A DNA stretch of 64,000 nt from contig NZ_JAGKSR010000001.1 in assembly GCF_017939615.1 (NCBI RefSeq), forward strand, positions 806,001 through 870,000, given 5' to 3'. The notes below the pieces were generated by a model. That model saw nothing but the letters and a program-made list of their open reading frames with translations. It was not told the origin of the DNA and searched no databases. Positions 46,988 through 55,358 of the stretch are shown piece by piece. This DNA comes from Microbacterium sp. BLY (lineage in GTDB: Bacteria; Actinomycetota; Actinomycetes; Actinomycetales; Microbacteriaceae). The number at the start of each line of letters is the position of its first letter. Position 1 is the stretch's first letter. The position numbers and the translations under genes were made by a program.

Positions 46988-47311
46988 ATGAGTGCAAAGG
47001 CAACGAGCCAGGCGACCTGGGAGCAGGACGTGCTGCAGGCCGACGGTCCCGTGCTGGTGGACTTCTGGGCCGAGTGGTGCGGTCCGTGTCGTATGGTCGC
47101 GCCGGTGCTGGACGAGATCCAGTCCGACAACCCCGACAAGATCACCATCCTCAAGCTCAACGTGGACGAGAACCCGGAGCTGGCCATGAAGTACCAGATC
47201 ACGTCGATCCCGGCGATGAAGGTCTTCCAGGGCGGAGAGGTGAAGACGACGATCATCGGCGCGAAGCCGAAGTTCGCCCTCGAGCAGGATCTCGCCGCTT
47301 TCCTCGGCTGA
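46988..47311 (+). CDS. trxA: Thioredoxin
   Basis: 107 residues with the active site W-C31-G-P-C34 in VDFWAEWCGPCRMVAP and the cis-Pro loop TSIPAMKVF. It is a standard small cytoplasmic dithiol protein, substrate of TrxB, and could serve the ArsC seen at 9504. An AAGGAGAACTCTG leader precedes the ATG. Confidence 0.96.
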   Translation: MSAKATSQATWEQDVLQADGPVLVDFWAEWCGPCRMVAPVLDEIQSDNPDKITILKLNVDENPELAMKYQITSIPAMKVFQGGEVKTTIIGAKPKFALEQDLAAFLG

Positions 47312-47326
47312 TCCCCCACGACGACG

Positions 47327-47356
47327 AAGGGCCGCACCTCCGGGTGCGGCCCTTTT
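47327..47356 (+). terminator. Terminator of trxBA
   Basis: A perfect 12-bp stem (AAGGGCCGCACC / GGTGCGGCCCTT) with a TCCG loop ends in TTTT, a classical intrinsic terminator. It begins 16 bases after the trxA stop and also faces the end of the GrpB-like gene. Confidence 0.92.
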
Positions 47357-47363
47357 CGCATGC

Positions 47364-47909
47364 TCAGCGCATGAAGGGGCCCGCGCGGCGCTTGTCGTCC
47401 ACGTCCACCGGCTCGAGACCGCGCGCTTCCCGTGCCTTGTCGACGATCTCCTGGATGACAGCGGTCTTCGCTGCGTTGTACGAGATCTGCCGCTCCGACG
47501 CAGCCCGCGCCGCCTCGCGCTTGACGCGTTCGTAGCGTTCCGCGTCATCCGGGTGCGTGCGCAGCCAGTCGCGCAGCAGCCGCTGCGGCACGAGATCCCA
47601 GTCCCCTGCAGTGAAGAAGTGCGCAATGGCGAGGCGCTCCCCGGCCGGGGCCATGATCATCACCGGATGCGTGCGGACACCGCTGCCGGCGCGCCACCCG
47701 ACCGCCTCCAGCTCGGAACGGGAGGCTTCATACTCTCCTGGTGTGTTCATGCGCACCGCGAGGTCGATGATCGGTTTCGTGCTCATCCCGGGGATCGCCG
47801 TCGAACCGATGTGCTCGACGACCCAGCCGTCGGCGCCGGCAGCGCGGATCGACGCCGCGAACTCCTCGAATCGCTGCGGCCACGACGGATCGGAGGGCAC
47901 GAGGAGCAT
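47364..47909 (-). CDS. GrpB-like nucleotidyltransferase-fold protein
   Basis: 181 residues. The family signature is VEHIGSTAIPGMSTKPIIDLAV (read as EHIGSTAIPG, then KPIIDL) with the opening VPSDPSWPQRFEEFAASIRA. The end has RDWLRTHPDDAERYERVKREAA. GrpB/UPF0157 proteins have an nucleotidyltransferase-like fold and no proven reaction. Its neighbour at 47915 is 5 bp upstream and likely co-transcribed. Confidence 0.88.
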   Translation of the reverse strand: MLLVPSDPSWPQRFEEFAASIRAAGADGWVVEHIGSTAIPGMSTKPIIDLAVRMNTPGEYEASRSELEAVGWRAGSGVRTHPVMIMAPAGERLAIAHFFTAGDWDLVPQRLLRDWLRTHPDDAERYERVKREAARAASERQISYNAAKTAVIQEIVDKAREARGLEPVDVDDKRRAGPFMR

Positions 47910-47914
47910 GGGGG

Positions 47915-48250
47915 TCAGGAGGCGTCGGCGATCCGGGGGTCCCAGCGCCGGTAGCGCTGCTTCTCGTCCAGGAGACCCCAGACCGCAGGAGTGAGCTCCG
48001 GGTAGTCGAGCGCGATCTGTCGCAGCACGCGGTAGTGTCGCGCGGCGTTGGGACGCACGCCGTCGTTCGCCGCGATGTTGTCGGCCCGGAGCAGATAGAC
48101 CACGAGCTCGTCCACGCTGGGCAGCTCCTCCATGAACTCCCAGGGGTCCTCCCCACCGAGCAGACGTTCCTGCACGAGGACGGCGAGTTCGTCCGACGCC
48201 TCAGCGCGCAGCACTTCCAGGCTGGCACGGCGGGGGACGGACTCGGTCAT
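47915..48250 (-). CDS. Small conserved hypothetical protein (111 aa)
   Basis: A charged, helical protein with no membrane segment: an N-terminal ASLEVLRAEASDELAVLVQERLLGG, then WEFMEELPSVDELVVYLLRADNIAANDGVRPNAARHYRVLRQIAL (in outline), and the ending WGLLDEKQRYRRWDPRIADAS. The sequence is coherent and codon-biased, so it is likely real. The family is unknown to me. It is 9 bp from the sugar-transporter stop and 5 bp from grpB. Confidence 0.75.
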   Translation of the reverse strand: MTESVPRRASLEVLRAEASDELAVLVQERLLGGEDPWEFMEELPSVDELVVYLLRADNIAANDGVRPNAARHYRVLRQIALDYPELTPAVWGLLDEKQRYRRWDPRIADAS

Positions 48251-48259
48251 CCCTCCAGC

Positions 48260-49708
48260 CTACGCGCGTGCGCGGCGGGGTCGGCGCTCGACCTTCGCAT
48301 CCTCCTTCATGTCCTCGAGTTCGCGGCCCTTGGTCTCGGGGACCTTGAAGAACACGAAGAAGAACGACAGCAGCGCGAAGAACGCATAGAAGCCGTACGC
48401 GAAGGTGAGGCCGATCTCGGCGAACGCGGGGAAGGTCGTCGAGATGAAGAAGTTGGCCACCCACTGCGCGGCAGCCGCGACGGCGAGGGCACCCGCGCGG
48501 ATCGAGTTCGGGAAGATCTCCCCGAGGAGCACCCACACGAGCGGGCCCCAGCTGGCTCCGAAGAAGACGACGAAGCCGTTCGCGCAGATCAGGGCCACGG
48601 TCGCCCACGGGTCCGGGAGAGTCGCCGTTCCCGAGGCGTCCAGCGTGCCGAACGAGAACGCGAGGGCCATGAGCCCGAGCGTCACGGTCATGCCGACGGA
48701 GCCGACGAGGAGCATGATGCGGCGGCCGACCCGATCGACGAGCAGGATCGCGACGATGGTGACAACGATGTTCGTCACGGACGTGATCACCGAGGTGAGC
48801 AGGGCGCTGGACTCATCGAAGCCGACCGACTGCCACAGCGTCGTGGAGTAGTAGAAGATGACGTTGATGCCGACGAACTGCTGGAAGACGGACAGCAGGA
48901 TGCCGACCCACACGATCGGCTTGAGCCCCAGACGGTTCCCCCGCAGGTCGCGCAGCGATTCGGAGCGCTCCGTGTCGATCGTCCCGGTGATCTCCTTGAT
49001 CTTCGCGTCCGTGTCGATCGTTCCCGTGACGGTCTGCAGCACCTCCGCGGCCCGCTTCACCTCACCCTTGCGCACGAGGTAGCGCGGGGATTCCGGGAGC
49101 CGCAGCGACATGAGCCCGTAGACGAGGGCGGGGATCGCCGCGACCATGAACATCCACCGCCAGGCGGTCAGTCCCCACAGCGGCTGATCGGCCTCCCCCG
49201 CGATCCCTGCGAGGAGGGCGTCGGAGAGCAGGGCCGCGAAGATGCCGAGCACGATGGCGAGCTGTTGCAGCGAGCCGAGGCGGCCGCGGATGGCTGCCGG
49301 CGACACCTCGGCGATGTACGCGGGTGCGATGACGGAGGCCGCTCCGACACCGAGACCGCCGATGACACGCCAGATGATCAGGTCGACGACGCTGAAGGCG
49401 AGGCCGGAGCCGATCGCCGACACGAAGAACATCGCCGCGGCGACCACCATGACCGGGATGCGTCCGAACCTGTTGGACACAGGCCCCGCGAACCAGGCGC
49501 CGACGGCGCAGCCGATCAGGGCCGACGATACGGCGAAGCCCTTGAGGCCGGTGCCGAGATCGAAGCCGGAGACGTCTCCGGCCAGAGCGTCCACCGCGCC
49601 GTTGATCACCGCGGTGTCGAATCCGAAGAGGAATCCGCCCAAAGCCGCCGCGATACTGACGGCGATCACCCGACGCTTGATACTCGCTGGATCAGCTGGT
49701 TTGGACAT
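48260..49708 (-). CDS. MFS sugar:proton symporter
   Basis: 482 residues with 12 predicted helices. Sugar-porter hallmarks are all present: LGGFLFGFDTAVINGA in helix 1, NRFGRIPVM, LPESPRYLVRKG before the central loop, QQFVGINVIFYYSTTLW in helix 7, DRVGRRIML, and PETKGRELEDM at the end. Relatives transport xylose, galactose, arabinose or inositol. The short repeat TGTIDTDAKIKEI/TGTIDTERSE in the central loop is unusual. ATG 49708 begins the family sequence. Confidence 0.92.
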   Translation of the reverse strand: MSKPADPASIKRRVIAVSIAAALGGFLFGFDTAVINGAVDALAGDVSGFDLGTGLKGFAVSSALIGCAVGAWFAGPVSNRFGRIPVMVVAAAMFFVSAIGSGLAFSVVDLIIWRVIGGLGVGAASVIAPAYIAEVSPAAIRGRLGSLQQLAIVLGIFAALLSDALLAGIAGEADQPLWGLTAWRWMFMVAAIPALVYGLMSLRLPESPRYLVRKGEVKRAAEVLQTVTGTIDTDAKIKEITGTIDTERSESLRDLRGNRLGLKPIVWVGILLSVFQQFVGINVIFYYSTTLWQSVGFDESSALLTSVITSVTNIVVTIVAILLVDRVGRRIMLLVGSVGMTVTLGLMALAFSFGTLDASGTATLPDPWATVALICANGFVVFFGASWGPLVWVLLGEIFPNSIRAGALAVAAAAQWVANFFISTTFPAFAEIGLTFAYGFYAFFALLSFFFVFFKVPETKGRELEDMKEDAKVERRPRRARA

Positions 49709-49766
49709 GACATCCCCTCGCCTCGTCAAGGAGAAGAGTCTATGTCACCCGCGGGTGACGAGGGGG

Positions 49767-50741
49767 TCACCGCGCGGAGCCGTAGCCTTCCTGCCCGAGC
49801 TCCTCCAGGATGCGGTTCAGGTCCTGAATCGAGGCGAAATCGATCGTGACCTGGCCTTTCCGCGTGCCGAGCGAGATCTTGACGCGGGTGTTCAGGCGGT
49901 CACCGAGGGTGCTCGCGACCTCATCCAGGTAGGCACGACGCGCGCCCGGCGTCGGCTTGGGCGCCTTGCCGGCGGCGGGCTGCGCCTTCGCGGCCTCCTC
50001 CGTCGCCCGGACGGAGAGGTCCTCGTTGACGACCTTGTCCGCCAGGCGCTGCATGGCCTCGGGTGAGTCGAGGCTGAGGATCGCCCGGGCGTGACCGGCG
50101 GTCAGCACTCCGGCGGCTACTCGCTGCTGCACCGGAACCGGGAGCTTGAGAAGCCGGATGGTGTTACTGATCTGCGGGCGGGAGCGGCCGATGCGCGTGG
50201 CCAGCTCCTCCTGCGTGATGCCGAAGTCGTCCAGCAGCTGCTGGTACGCGGAGGCCTCTTCCAGCGGGTTGAGCTCTGACCGGTGGAGGTTCTCCAGCAG
50301 CGCGTCGCGCAGCAGGTCTTCATCGGCGGTGTCGCGGACGATCGCGGGGATGGACGCGAGGCCGGCCTCGCGGGCGGCCCGAGTGCGCCGCTCCCCCATG
50401 ATGAGCTCGTACTCACCGTCGCCGTTCTTCCGCACGACGACCGGCTGGAGCACACCGAACTCGCGCACGCTGTGCACCAGTTCGGCGAGGTCCTCCGGAT
50501 TGAAGTGTGTGCGCGGCTGCCGCGGGTTCGGCACGATCGCCTGAGGGTCGACCTGGATCAGATGGATGCCCGGCACCGCCTCGAGATCGGCGTCGCCGGC
50601 CACGGTGCTCTCCGCTGCTGCGGCATCGGCCGTCGCAGCGATCTTCGCGCCGGGGAAGAACACGTCCACGGGGCGTTCGGACTGGTCGGCCGTCGGGATG
50701 AGGGCTCCGATGCCCCGGCCGAGTCCCGTGCGCTTCGCCAT
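49767..50741 (-). CDS. parB: Chromosome partitioning protein ParB
   Basis: 324 residues. The N-terminal opening KRTGLGRGIGALIP interacts with ParA in the family. The CTP-binding domain shows PNPRQPRTHF and GERRTRAAREAGL; the HTH is TQEELATRIGRSRPQISNTIRLLKLP; a C-terminal dimer domain ends with ILEELGQEGY. ParB loads at parS sites and slides as a CTP clamp to organise and segregate the origin. The start codon shares one base with the parA stop. The matching parS sites are at 51648-54684. Confidence 0.96.
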   Translation of the reverse strand: MAKRTGLGRGIGALIPTADQSERPVDVFFPGAKIAATADAAAAESTVAGDADLEAVPGIHLIQVDPQAIVPNPRQPRTHFNPEDLAELVHSVREFGVLQPVVVRKNGDGEYELIMGERRTRAAREAGLASIPAIVRDTADEDLLRDALLENLHRSELNPLEEASAYQQLLDDFGITQEELATRIGRSRPQISNTIRLLKLPVPVQQRVAAGVLTAGHARAILSLDSPEAMQRLADKVVNEDLSVRATEEAAKAQPAAGKAPKPTPGARRAYLDEVASTLGDRLNTRVKISLGTRKGQVTIDFASIQDLNRILEELGQEGYGSAR

Positions 50742-51664
50742 TATTTCTCCTTGCTCTGCGTCTGTCGTGACGCGATCTCGACGGCGGCCTCGCGGTACGC
50801 GATCGCTCCGGCGGACTGACCGTCGTAGGCGATGACCGTCTGGCCGAAACTGGGGGCTTCCGACACGCGTACGGACCGGGGAATCACTGTGGCCAGCACC
50901 TGGGACGGGAAGTGGGATCGCACTTCCTCGGCGACCTGCTGCGCCAGGCGCGTGCGTCCATCGAACATCGTGAGGAGGATGGTCGAGAGGTGAAGGCCGG
51001 GGTTGAGGTGCTTCTGGATCATCTGGATGCTGCCGAGCAGCTGGCTCAGGCCTTCCAGTGCGTAATACTCGCACTGGATCGGGATGAAGACCTCGTTCGC
51101 CGCGGTGAAAGCGTTGATCGTGAGGAGGCCGAGCGACGGTGGGCAGTCGATGATGACGAAATCGACGGGGTTCTCCGCGAGGTAGTCCTCCAGCGCTCGG
51201 CGCAGTCGATGCTCGCGCGCCACCTGGGCCACGAGCTCGATCTCGGCGCCGGCGAGGTGGATGGTGCTCGGAGCGCAGAAGAGGTTCGGGCTCTCCGGAC
51301 TGGGCTGGACGATGTCAGCGAGCGGGAACTCGTCGATGAGCACGTCGTAGACGCTCGGAGTATCCGCGTTATGGGGCACCCCGAGCGCGGTGGAGGCGTT
51401 GCCCTGAGGGTCCAGGTCGATGACGAGCACCTTCGCCCCCAGCCCGGCGAGAGCGGAGGCGATGTTCACGGCACTCGTGGTCTTCCCGACGCCGCCCTTC
51501 TGGTTCGACACCGTCAGGATGCGAGTCTCGCCGGTGAACTCCACCGTGACCGCGTCGAGCGCGCGCCGCCGAACGGAGAGATCCGCGAGTTCTCGCGCGA
51601 GGGGGGTATCCATCCCGAACGAATCGTTCGATGATGCCTTCTCGGACTGTTTCACGTGAAACAT
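50741..51664 (-). CDS. parA: Chromosome partitioning ATPase ParA/Soj
   Basis: 307 residues if started at the ATG inside a parS site (MFHVKQ...). M18 (MDTPLARELADLS) is an alternative start that would free the parS. The deviant Walker A KGGVGKTT is at 56-63, followed by VLVIDLDPQGNAS and the Walker B VIIDCPPSLGLLT. ParA binds DNA as an ATP dimer and moves ParB-parS complexes to the cell poles. It forms an operon with parB. Confidence 0.95.
   Translation of the reverse strand: MFHVKQSEKASSNDSFGMDTPLARELADLSVRRRALDAVTVEFTGETRILTVSNQKGGVGKTTSAVNIASALAGLGAKVLVIDLDPQGNASTALGVPHNADTPSVYDVLIDEFPLADIVQPSPESPNLFCAPSTIHLAGAEIELVAQVAREHRLRRALEDYLAENPVDFVIIDCPPSLGLLTINAFTAANEVFIPIQCEYYALEGLSQLLGSIQMIQKHLNPGLHLSTILLTMFDGRTRLAQQVAEEVRSHFPSQVLATVIPRSVRVSEAPSFGQTVIAYDGQSAGAIAYREAAVEIASRQTQSKEK
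51648..51663. other. parS: parS site 1 (perfect), overlapping the parA start
   Basis: TGTTTCACGTGAAACA, the full 16-bp consensus palindrome. The parA ATG at 51664-51662 overlaps its edge, so the first codons of the longer parA frame are parS sequence. Confidence 0.95.
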
Positions 51665-52423
51665 CCACTCCTTTCGGGGCCGCGTTCCACTCTAATCGCA
51701 GGGACCGACCTCCGATCGCCGTCGGGCCGCTTCTGTGGGATGCGCACATGCTGCCGGTGCGGAGTTCCCGCCCTCGACCAGTGTCGTTTCACGTGAAACG
51801 GAGACTGCGCAGACGCGGTGCGTCTCGTCGCTACGACGGATCGTTGCTCGTCGCGCCCACGCCCGCATGAAGCCATCCGATCGCGCCGCGGCCCACCGCC
51901 GGCCGGCGACACGCACCACTCCCTTGCCCGCGCTTCGCTTCGTCCTTGTGACCAAACCCCGACGGTGTCCATACACCTGCAGCAGGGCCCACAAGCGACG
52001 GGCGGGGTCAAGCCGTCGTGGGATGCGCGGTCACAGCGAGAGGCAGCGACGTCGCCAGCCTCGAGCAGCAATCACAGTCAGCTCTACGTTCACAGACCGT
52101 CCGCCCGTTCTCATCTGCTCGCTGCGCTCATGGGGACAGCCGATGTCGTCCACCGCCTGTGCACCACGGCTTTCGTCTGCCCGGTTGCAGCGGCCTGCTC
52201 ATCAGCCGGTGCCACACGGGACCACCACATACCACCGTCGGGCCAGGCATCCCGCTGGTGAACTCTCCGGAACGGCGGCACGGCGACGTTCGTGCTGCAC
52301 CCATCTGCCATCGAGGGCATCCGCACGCCGCCCTCTCCATGGGCCGCGGATGTCCTGAGCCGTCAGCGCGGAGCGCGAGGTGAGTCTTCGCTTGCCGATC
52401 GGATCAGCGGCCGATGGTGGGAC
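51665..52423. other. 759-bp gap with one parS, no supported gene
   Basis: The stretch between parA and the 113-aa gene holds parS site 2 and presumably the parAB promoter. Open frames on both strands (for example 51735-52358) lack a family pattern, have no RBS and use codons unlike genuine genes nearby. Confidence 0.5.
51785..51800. other. parS: parS site 2
   Basis: CGTTTCACGTGAAACG: perfect 14-bp core GTTTCACGTGAAAC with symmetric C/G flanks, 121 bp upstream of the parA start. Confidence 0.92.
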
Positions 52424-52765
52424 TCATCCCGCGGACAGAGCCGTCTCGATCAGCGGGCGGAGTCTTCCGTAGTCCGGATGCCGGCCCGTTTCGTAGGGCT
52501 CCCAGCGATCGAGCTGAGACAACACCCATTCCCAGTGTGCCCGGCGGAGCGTGATGGGCAGGGTCCAGTCCGCAGGGGGCCAGCCGTAAGAGTCTCTCTC
52601 ACCGTTGTAGGCCGCAGCCGTACGCCAACCGGCATCTCGGACGCATGCCCCCGTTGCCACCGTCTCGATCACGCCGTCGACGACGTCGATCGACGTCGAA
52701 TTGTCGACGCATCCATCGATGAGCTGCCACCACCGCACCGGGAAACCGATCGTCAGATACTGCAT
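52424..52765 (-). CDS. Unknown small protein inside the parS cluster
   Basis: 113 residues from the ATG at 52765 (MQYLTIGFPVRWWQLIDGCV...). The protein is Trp- and Tyr-rich (WWQLIDG; GWRTAAAYNGERDSYGWPPADW; AHWEWVLSQLDRWEPYETGR), with the look of a folded domain and no membrane segment. The longer frame upstream (to 52945) crosses parS site 3 and is low-complexity, so it is not used. The gene has no detectable partner. I do not recognise the family; the call as a gene rests on sequence character only. Confidence 0.55.
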   Translation of the reverse strand: MQYLTIGFPVRWWQLIDGCVDNSTSIDVVDGVIETVATGACVRDAGWRTAAAYNGERDSYGWPPADWTLPITLRRAHWEWVLSQLDRWEPYETGRHPDYGRLRPLIETALSAG

Positions 52766-52816
52766 GAGGCAATCCTGGCATCCTGGTGCTCCCCTCCGCC
52801 GGACTCCGAGGCTCGA

Positions 52817-52832
52817 TGTTTCACGTGAAACA
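52817..52832. other. parS: parS site 3 (perfect)
   Basis: TGTTTCACGTGAAACA, full consensus, 51 bp upstream of the 113-aa gene. Confidence 0.95.
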
Positions 52833-52947
52833 GAACCGGAGCGCGCGCGAAGAGATCGCGTTGAGGGGGGTGTGGGAGAGCTTGCCTTGCGCTGCCCTGC
52901 CCAGTCCGGCTGCTCGGGGCGCATTCCCCCAGACGAACGCCTCACAT

Positions 52948-52963
52948 TGCTTCACGTGGAACA
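52948..52963. other. Degenerate parS-like site 4
   Basis: TGCTTCACGTGGAACA differs from the consensus at two positions; the central TTCACGTG is intact. It may be weakly bound or decayed. Confidence 0.6.
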
Positions 52964-53044
52964 CGCGCCTCGACAAACGCCGCTCTACGCATTGTCCGCT
53001 GTCACTCCGCGCCGGCACCAGCCACCGCAAGACGGTATCGGCTC

Positions 53045-53060
53045 CGTTTCACGTGAAACA
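53045..53060. other. parS: parS site 5
   Basis: CGTTTCACGTGAAACA: perfect 14-bp core, one outer flank base off the 16-mer. Confidence 0.92.
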
Positions 53061-53713
53061 TGTGCAGAGCAGCTGGCCTATTCGCAGCTTGCAATGCGGA
53101 ACGGGAGCCACAGGCGATCGACCACGCCGGGAGGACGCTGACTCGCTGATCCCCGCGGCCCTGGCCCCCAGGTCTCGCTCACCATGCCCGCGAGTTGTGT
53201 GGGATCTCGAGGCATGGACCGCTCAGTGGGAGCGAGGAATCACACGCCTGGATGACCAGCGCCCATTCCCCCGGAGTGTGCGGCACCTCCGCGAGAGCAT
53301 GCCCCAGTCGACGGGAGATCACAGGAGGTAGCCCCCACCCCCACTCCAGGGGGCTGGCCGTTCGACGCTGCTCTGGACGGCGTCGCACGACGACCGGACA
53401 CCACGAAACCGGGGGTACAACGGGGCCCGGAAGCAGACGAGTCGGCGTCACACCCTCGGGACACACGCCCCAACATGCACGGCACGAACCCCCTCGCCAC
53501 GGACCGACCCCGTCCGGACACGCACCCCGGAGCGCCGCCAATACGCGAGCGCGTGGGGGCACGCCTCCGGCCCCCTACCCCTGGACGCACCCCGCACATC
53601 TGGTCACAGACACCGCGCCAGACCCGCGCAGCACGACGCAGGGCGCACGCAGGATGAAAGACCGCCCACTATGGACCACACACAAGGGACCGAGTGCGAC
53701 GCACCACGCAGCA

Positions 53714-53839
53714 CCCATCAAGCGGGACGCACCAAGCGAGGCCCACCAAGCGGGACGCACCAAACGAGACGCACCAAACACAACAAACGAAGCAGAGCTC
53801 ACCAAGCAGGACCGACCAAACAAGACCGACCGAACAGGA
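53714..53839 (+). repeat. 14-bp tandem repeat, nine copies
   Basis: Nine directly repeated 14-base units without spacers run head to tail, followed by a partial tenth. The consensus is close to CGCACCAAGCGGGA; the best pairs differ by one to three bases and the right half has drifted to CCGACCAAACAAGA. The unit is not a multiple of three, so a protein repeat would need 42 bp; a minisatellite is more likely than a gene. Confidence 0.85.
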
Positions 53840-54016
53840 CCGAACGCGCGGCGCTGAGAATGGGAACCGGACTCCGGCTCCCCCGAAGCCCCGGTACTCG
53901 GCACCGTGAGCGCCCGGGCCGGCGAGCCAGCACTCAGCGAGCCTCACCCACCCTCCCCGGACGTCGACCGTCCCGCACCACACCACGCCACGCCACGCCA
54001 CCACACACACCGCACG

Positions 54017-54045
54017 ACACCACACCACACCACACCACACACACC
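54017..54045 (+). repeat. ACACC simple repeat
   Basis: Four ACACC units in a row and a partial fifth, in a wider stretch of CA-rich sequence (53976-54050). A low-complexity tract on one strand. Confidence 0.8.
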
Positions 54046-54624
54046 GCACAAAGCGGACCCCGGCGCGCGACCACCTTGCCTCACAACGCCACCGCGTCGG
54101 CCCCAAGACGCCGCTCGGACTCCAATGTGCGACTGAGGCCCCGCACGAGAACACCGACCTCTCCGGGCATCCGCTCATCGCGCTTACGGCACGAAGGCCC
54201 ATCGCGAAAGATGAAGAACGTGCCTGACGCTGCCCCATGCGCACAGTTCTGATCCCGGATGAGGGCGCCGGGAGCTGCACCGCGTCCCGCGCCCGTCCAC
54301 CCCTTTCGCTCCATCCCACGGGCACATTGACGACCTGAGGAACCCGAACCGATCGCCGCTGGCGACTAAGACTCCCCTGCCCCGCGTGACGACCATCCCG
54401 CAGCATCGGGTTCAGGGGCCACACGGGACGACGAATGCAGCGAGGGGACCCCTCCCTCTCCCCTATCGCTCCGACGCGCGTGTCCAGTGCGCGCGAATGG
54501 GTGGAGGTGCGGGGAATCCCACAACCCACCGCAAGTGAGTGAGTCCACCGACTGCATCTGCCGGGCCGTCGTGCTCTCGCACCGCCAGCCCAGTCATCCA
54601 CGCGGTGCCGCTCCATTTCGGCGG

Positions 54625-54640
54625 TGTTTCACGTGAAACA
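54625..54640. other. parS: parS site 6 (perfect)
   Basis: TGTTTCACGTGAAACA, full consensus, 54 bp downstream of the rsmG stop. Confidence 0.95.
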
Positions 54641-54668
54641 TCGCCGCATAAGCGGCGGCCGAACAGAC

Positions 54669-54684
54669 CGTTTCAAGTGAAACG
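54669..54684. other. parS-like site 7
   Basis: CGTTTCAAGTGAAACG has a single change at the centre (C to A) and sits in a longer dyad GACCG...CGGTC. It lies 10 bp from the rsmG stop. Confidence 0.7.
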
Positions 54685-54693
54685 GTCGTGTGG

Positions 54694-55347
54694 CTACCGG
54701 ACGCGAGCTCGGACGACGCGGGTCGTCTCGGGGAGCACGCCCTCGCCGAGGACCTGCACACGGACGTCAGACAAGCGGAACTTCGCGATCTGCTTCCGCG
54801 CCGCCTCGATCTCGTTCTCCGCGTTCATTCCCTTGAGGAGAGTGAGCTCCCCTCCATCGCGGACGAGCGGTGCGGTCAGAGGAATCAGCGTGCGCAATGC
54901 GCTGACAGCCCGTGCGGTGACGACATCGAACGCTTCACGCGCCCGCACATCTTCCGCACGCGCCCGGACGATCGTGACGTTCGACAGCTCGAGATCCGAC
55001 ACCTGTTCCGTCAACCAGGTGATGCGTCGCTCCATCGGCTCGATCAGCGTCCAGGACACATCCGGGCGTGCGATCGCGAGCACGAGGCCGGGGAGCCCGG
55101 CACCGGAGCCGATATCCGCCACCGACCCGTGGAAGAGCGGCGCCGCGATCACGCTGTTCAGAATGTGCCGGGTCCACAGGCGGGGCAGTTCGAGCGGACC
55201 GATCAGTCCGCGCTCCTCCCCTTGGCGCGCGAGAGAGTCCGTGAAACGACGGGCGACGTCGATACGATCGCCGAAGAGTTCAGCCGCAACCGCGGGCTCT
55301 GGCTCGACCGTCTTGTCCACGGATTCGCTGGGCTCGAACACCGGCAC
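54694..55347 (-). CDS. rsmG: 16S rRNA (guanine-N7) methyltransferase
   Basis: 217 residues, GTG start 11 bp after the jag stop. The SAM site is VADIGSGAGLPGLVLAIARPDV (start) with ...LIEPMERRITWL and the later VVTARAVSAL. RsmG (GidB) methylates G527 of 16S rRNA. Its place between jag and parA is the standard bacterial origin order, but here about 3 kb separate it from parA. Confidence 0.94.
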   Translation of the reverse strand: MPVFEPSESVDKTVEPEPAVAAELFGDRIDVARRFTDSLARQGEERGLIGPLELPRLWTRHILNSVIAAPLFHGSVADIGSGAGLPGLVLAIARPDVSWTLIEPMERRITWLTEQVSDLELSNVTIVRARAEDVRAREAFDVVTARAVSALRTLIPLTAPLVRDGGELTLLKGMNAENEIEAARKQIAKFRLSDVRVQVLGEGVLPETTRVVRARVR

Positions 55348-55358
55348 TCGCCTGCGGG

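Larger units (their letters stand above)
52766..54693. other. 1.9-kb gap with parS sites and A/C-rich DNA, no supported gene
   Basis: Five parS or parS-like sites lie at the two ends. The middle (about 53500-54100) is strongly rich in A and C on the plus strand and contains a 14-bp tandem repeat and short ACACC repeats. Overlapping open frames of up to 315 codons exist on both strands but are biased simple sequence without any domain. Confidence 0.6.

Noticed and set aside
51735..52358. 207-codon plus-strand frame upstream of parA
   Set aside because: Crosses parS site 2, lacks RBS and family pattern.
53714..53839. Possible CRISPR array
   Set aside because: Units are 14 bp and contiguous with no spacers; no cas genes nearby.
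53195..54252. Plus-strand open frames reading Thr/His/Pro and TKRD-like repeats
   Set aside because: The repeats come from the 14-bp DNA array, which changes frame with each unit; no start signal or homology pattern.
53669..54616. 315-codon open frame on the minus strand in the A/C-rich region
   Set aside because: Composition-driven, full of Cys/Trp/Val runs from G/T-rich DNA, no domain or RBS, and opposed by equally long frames on the other strand.
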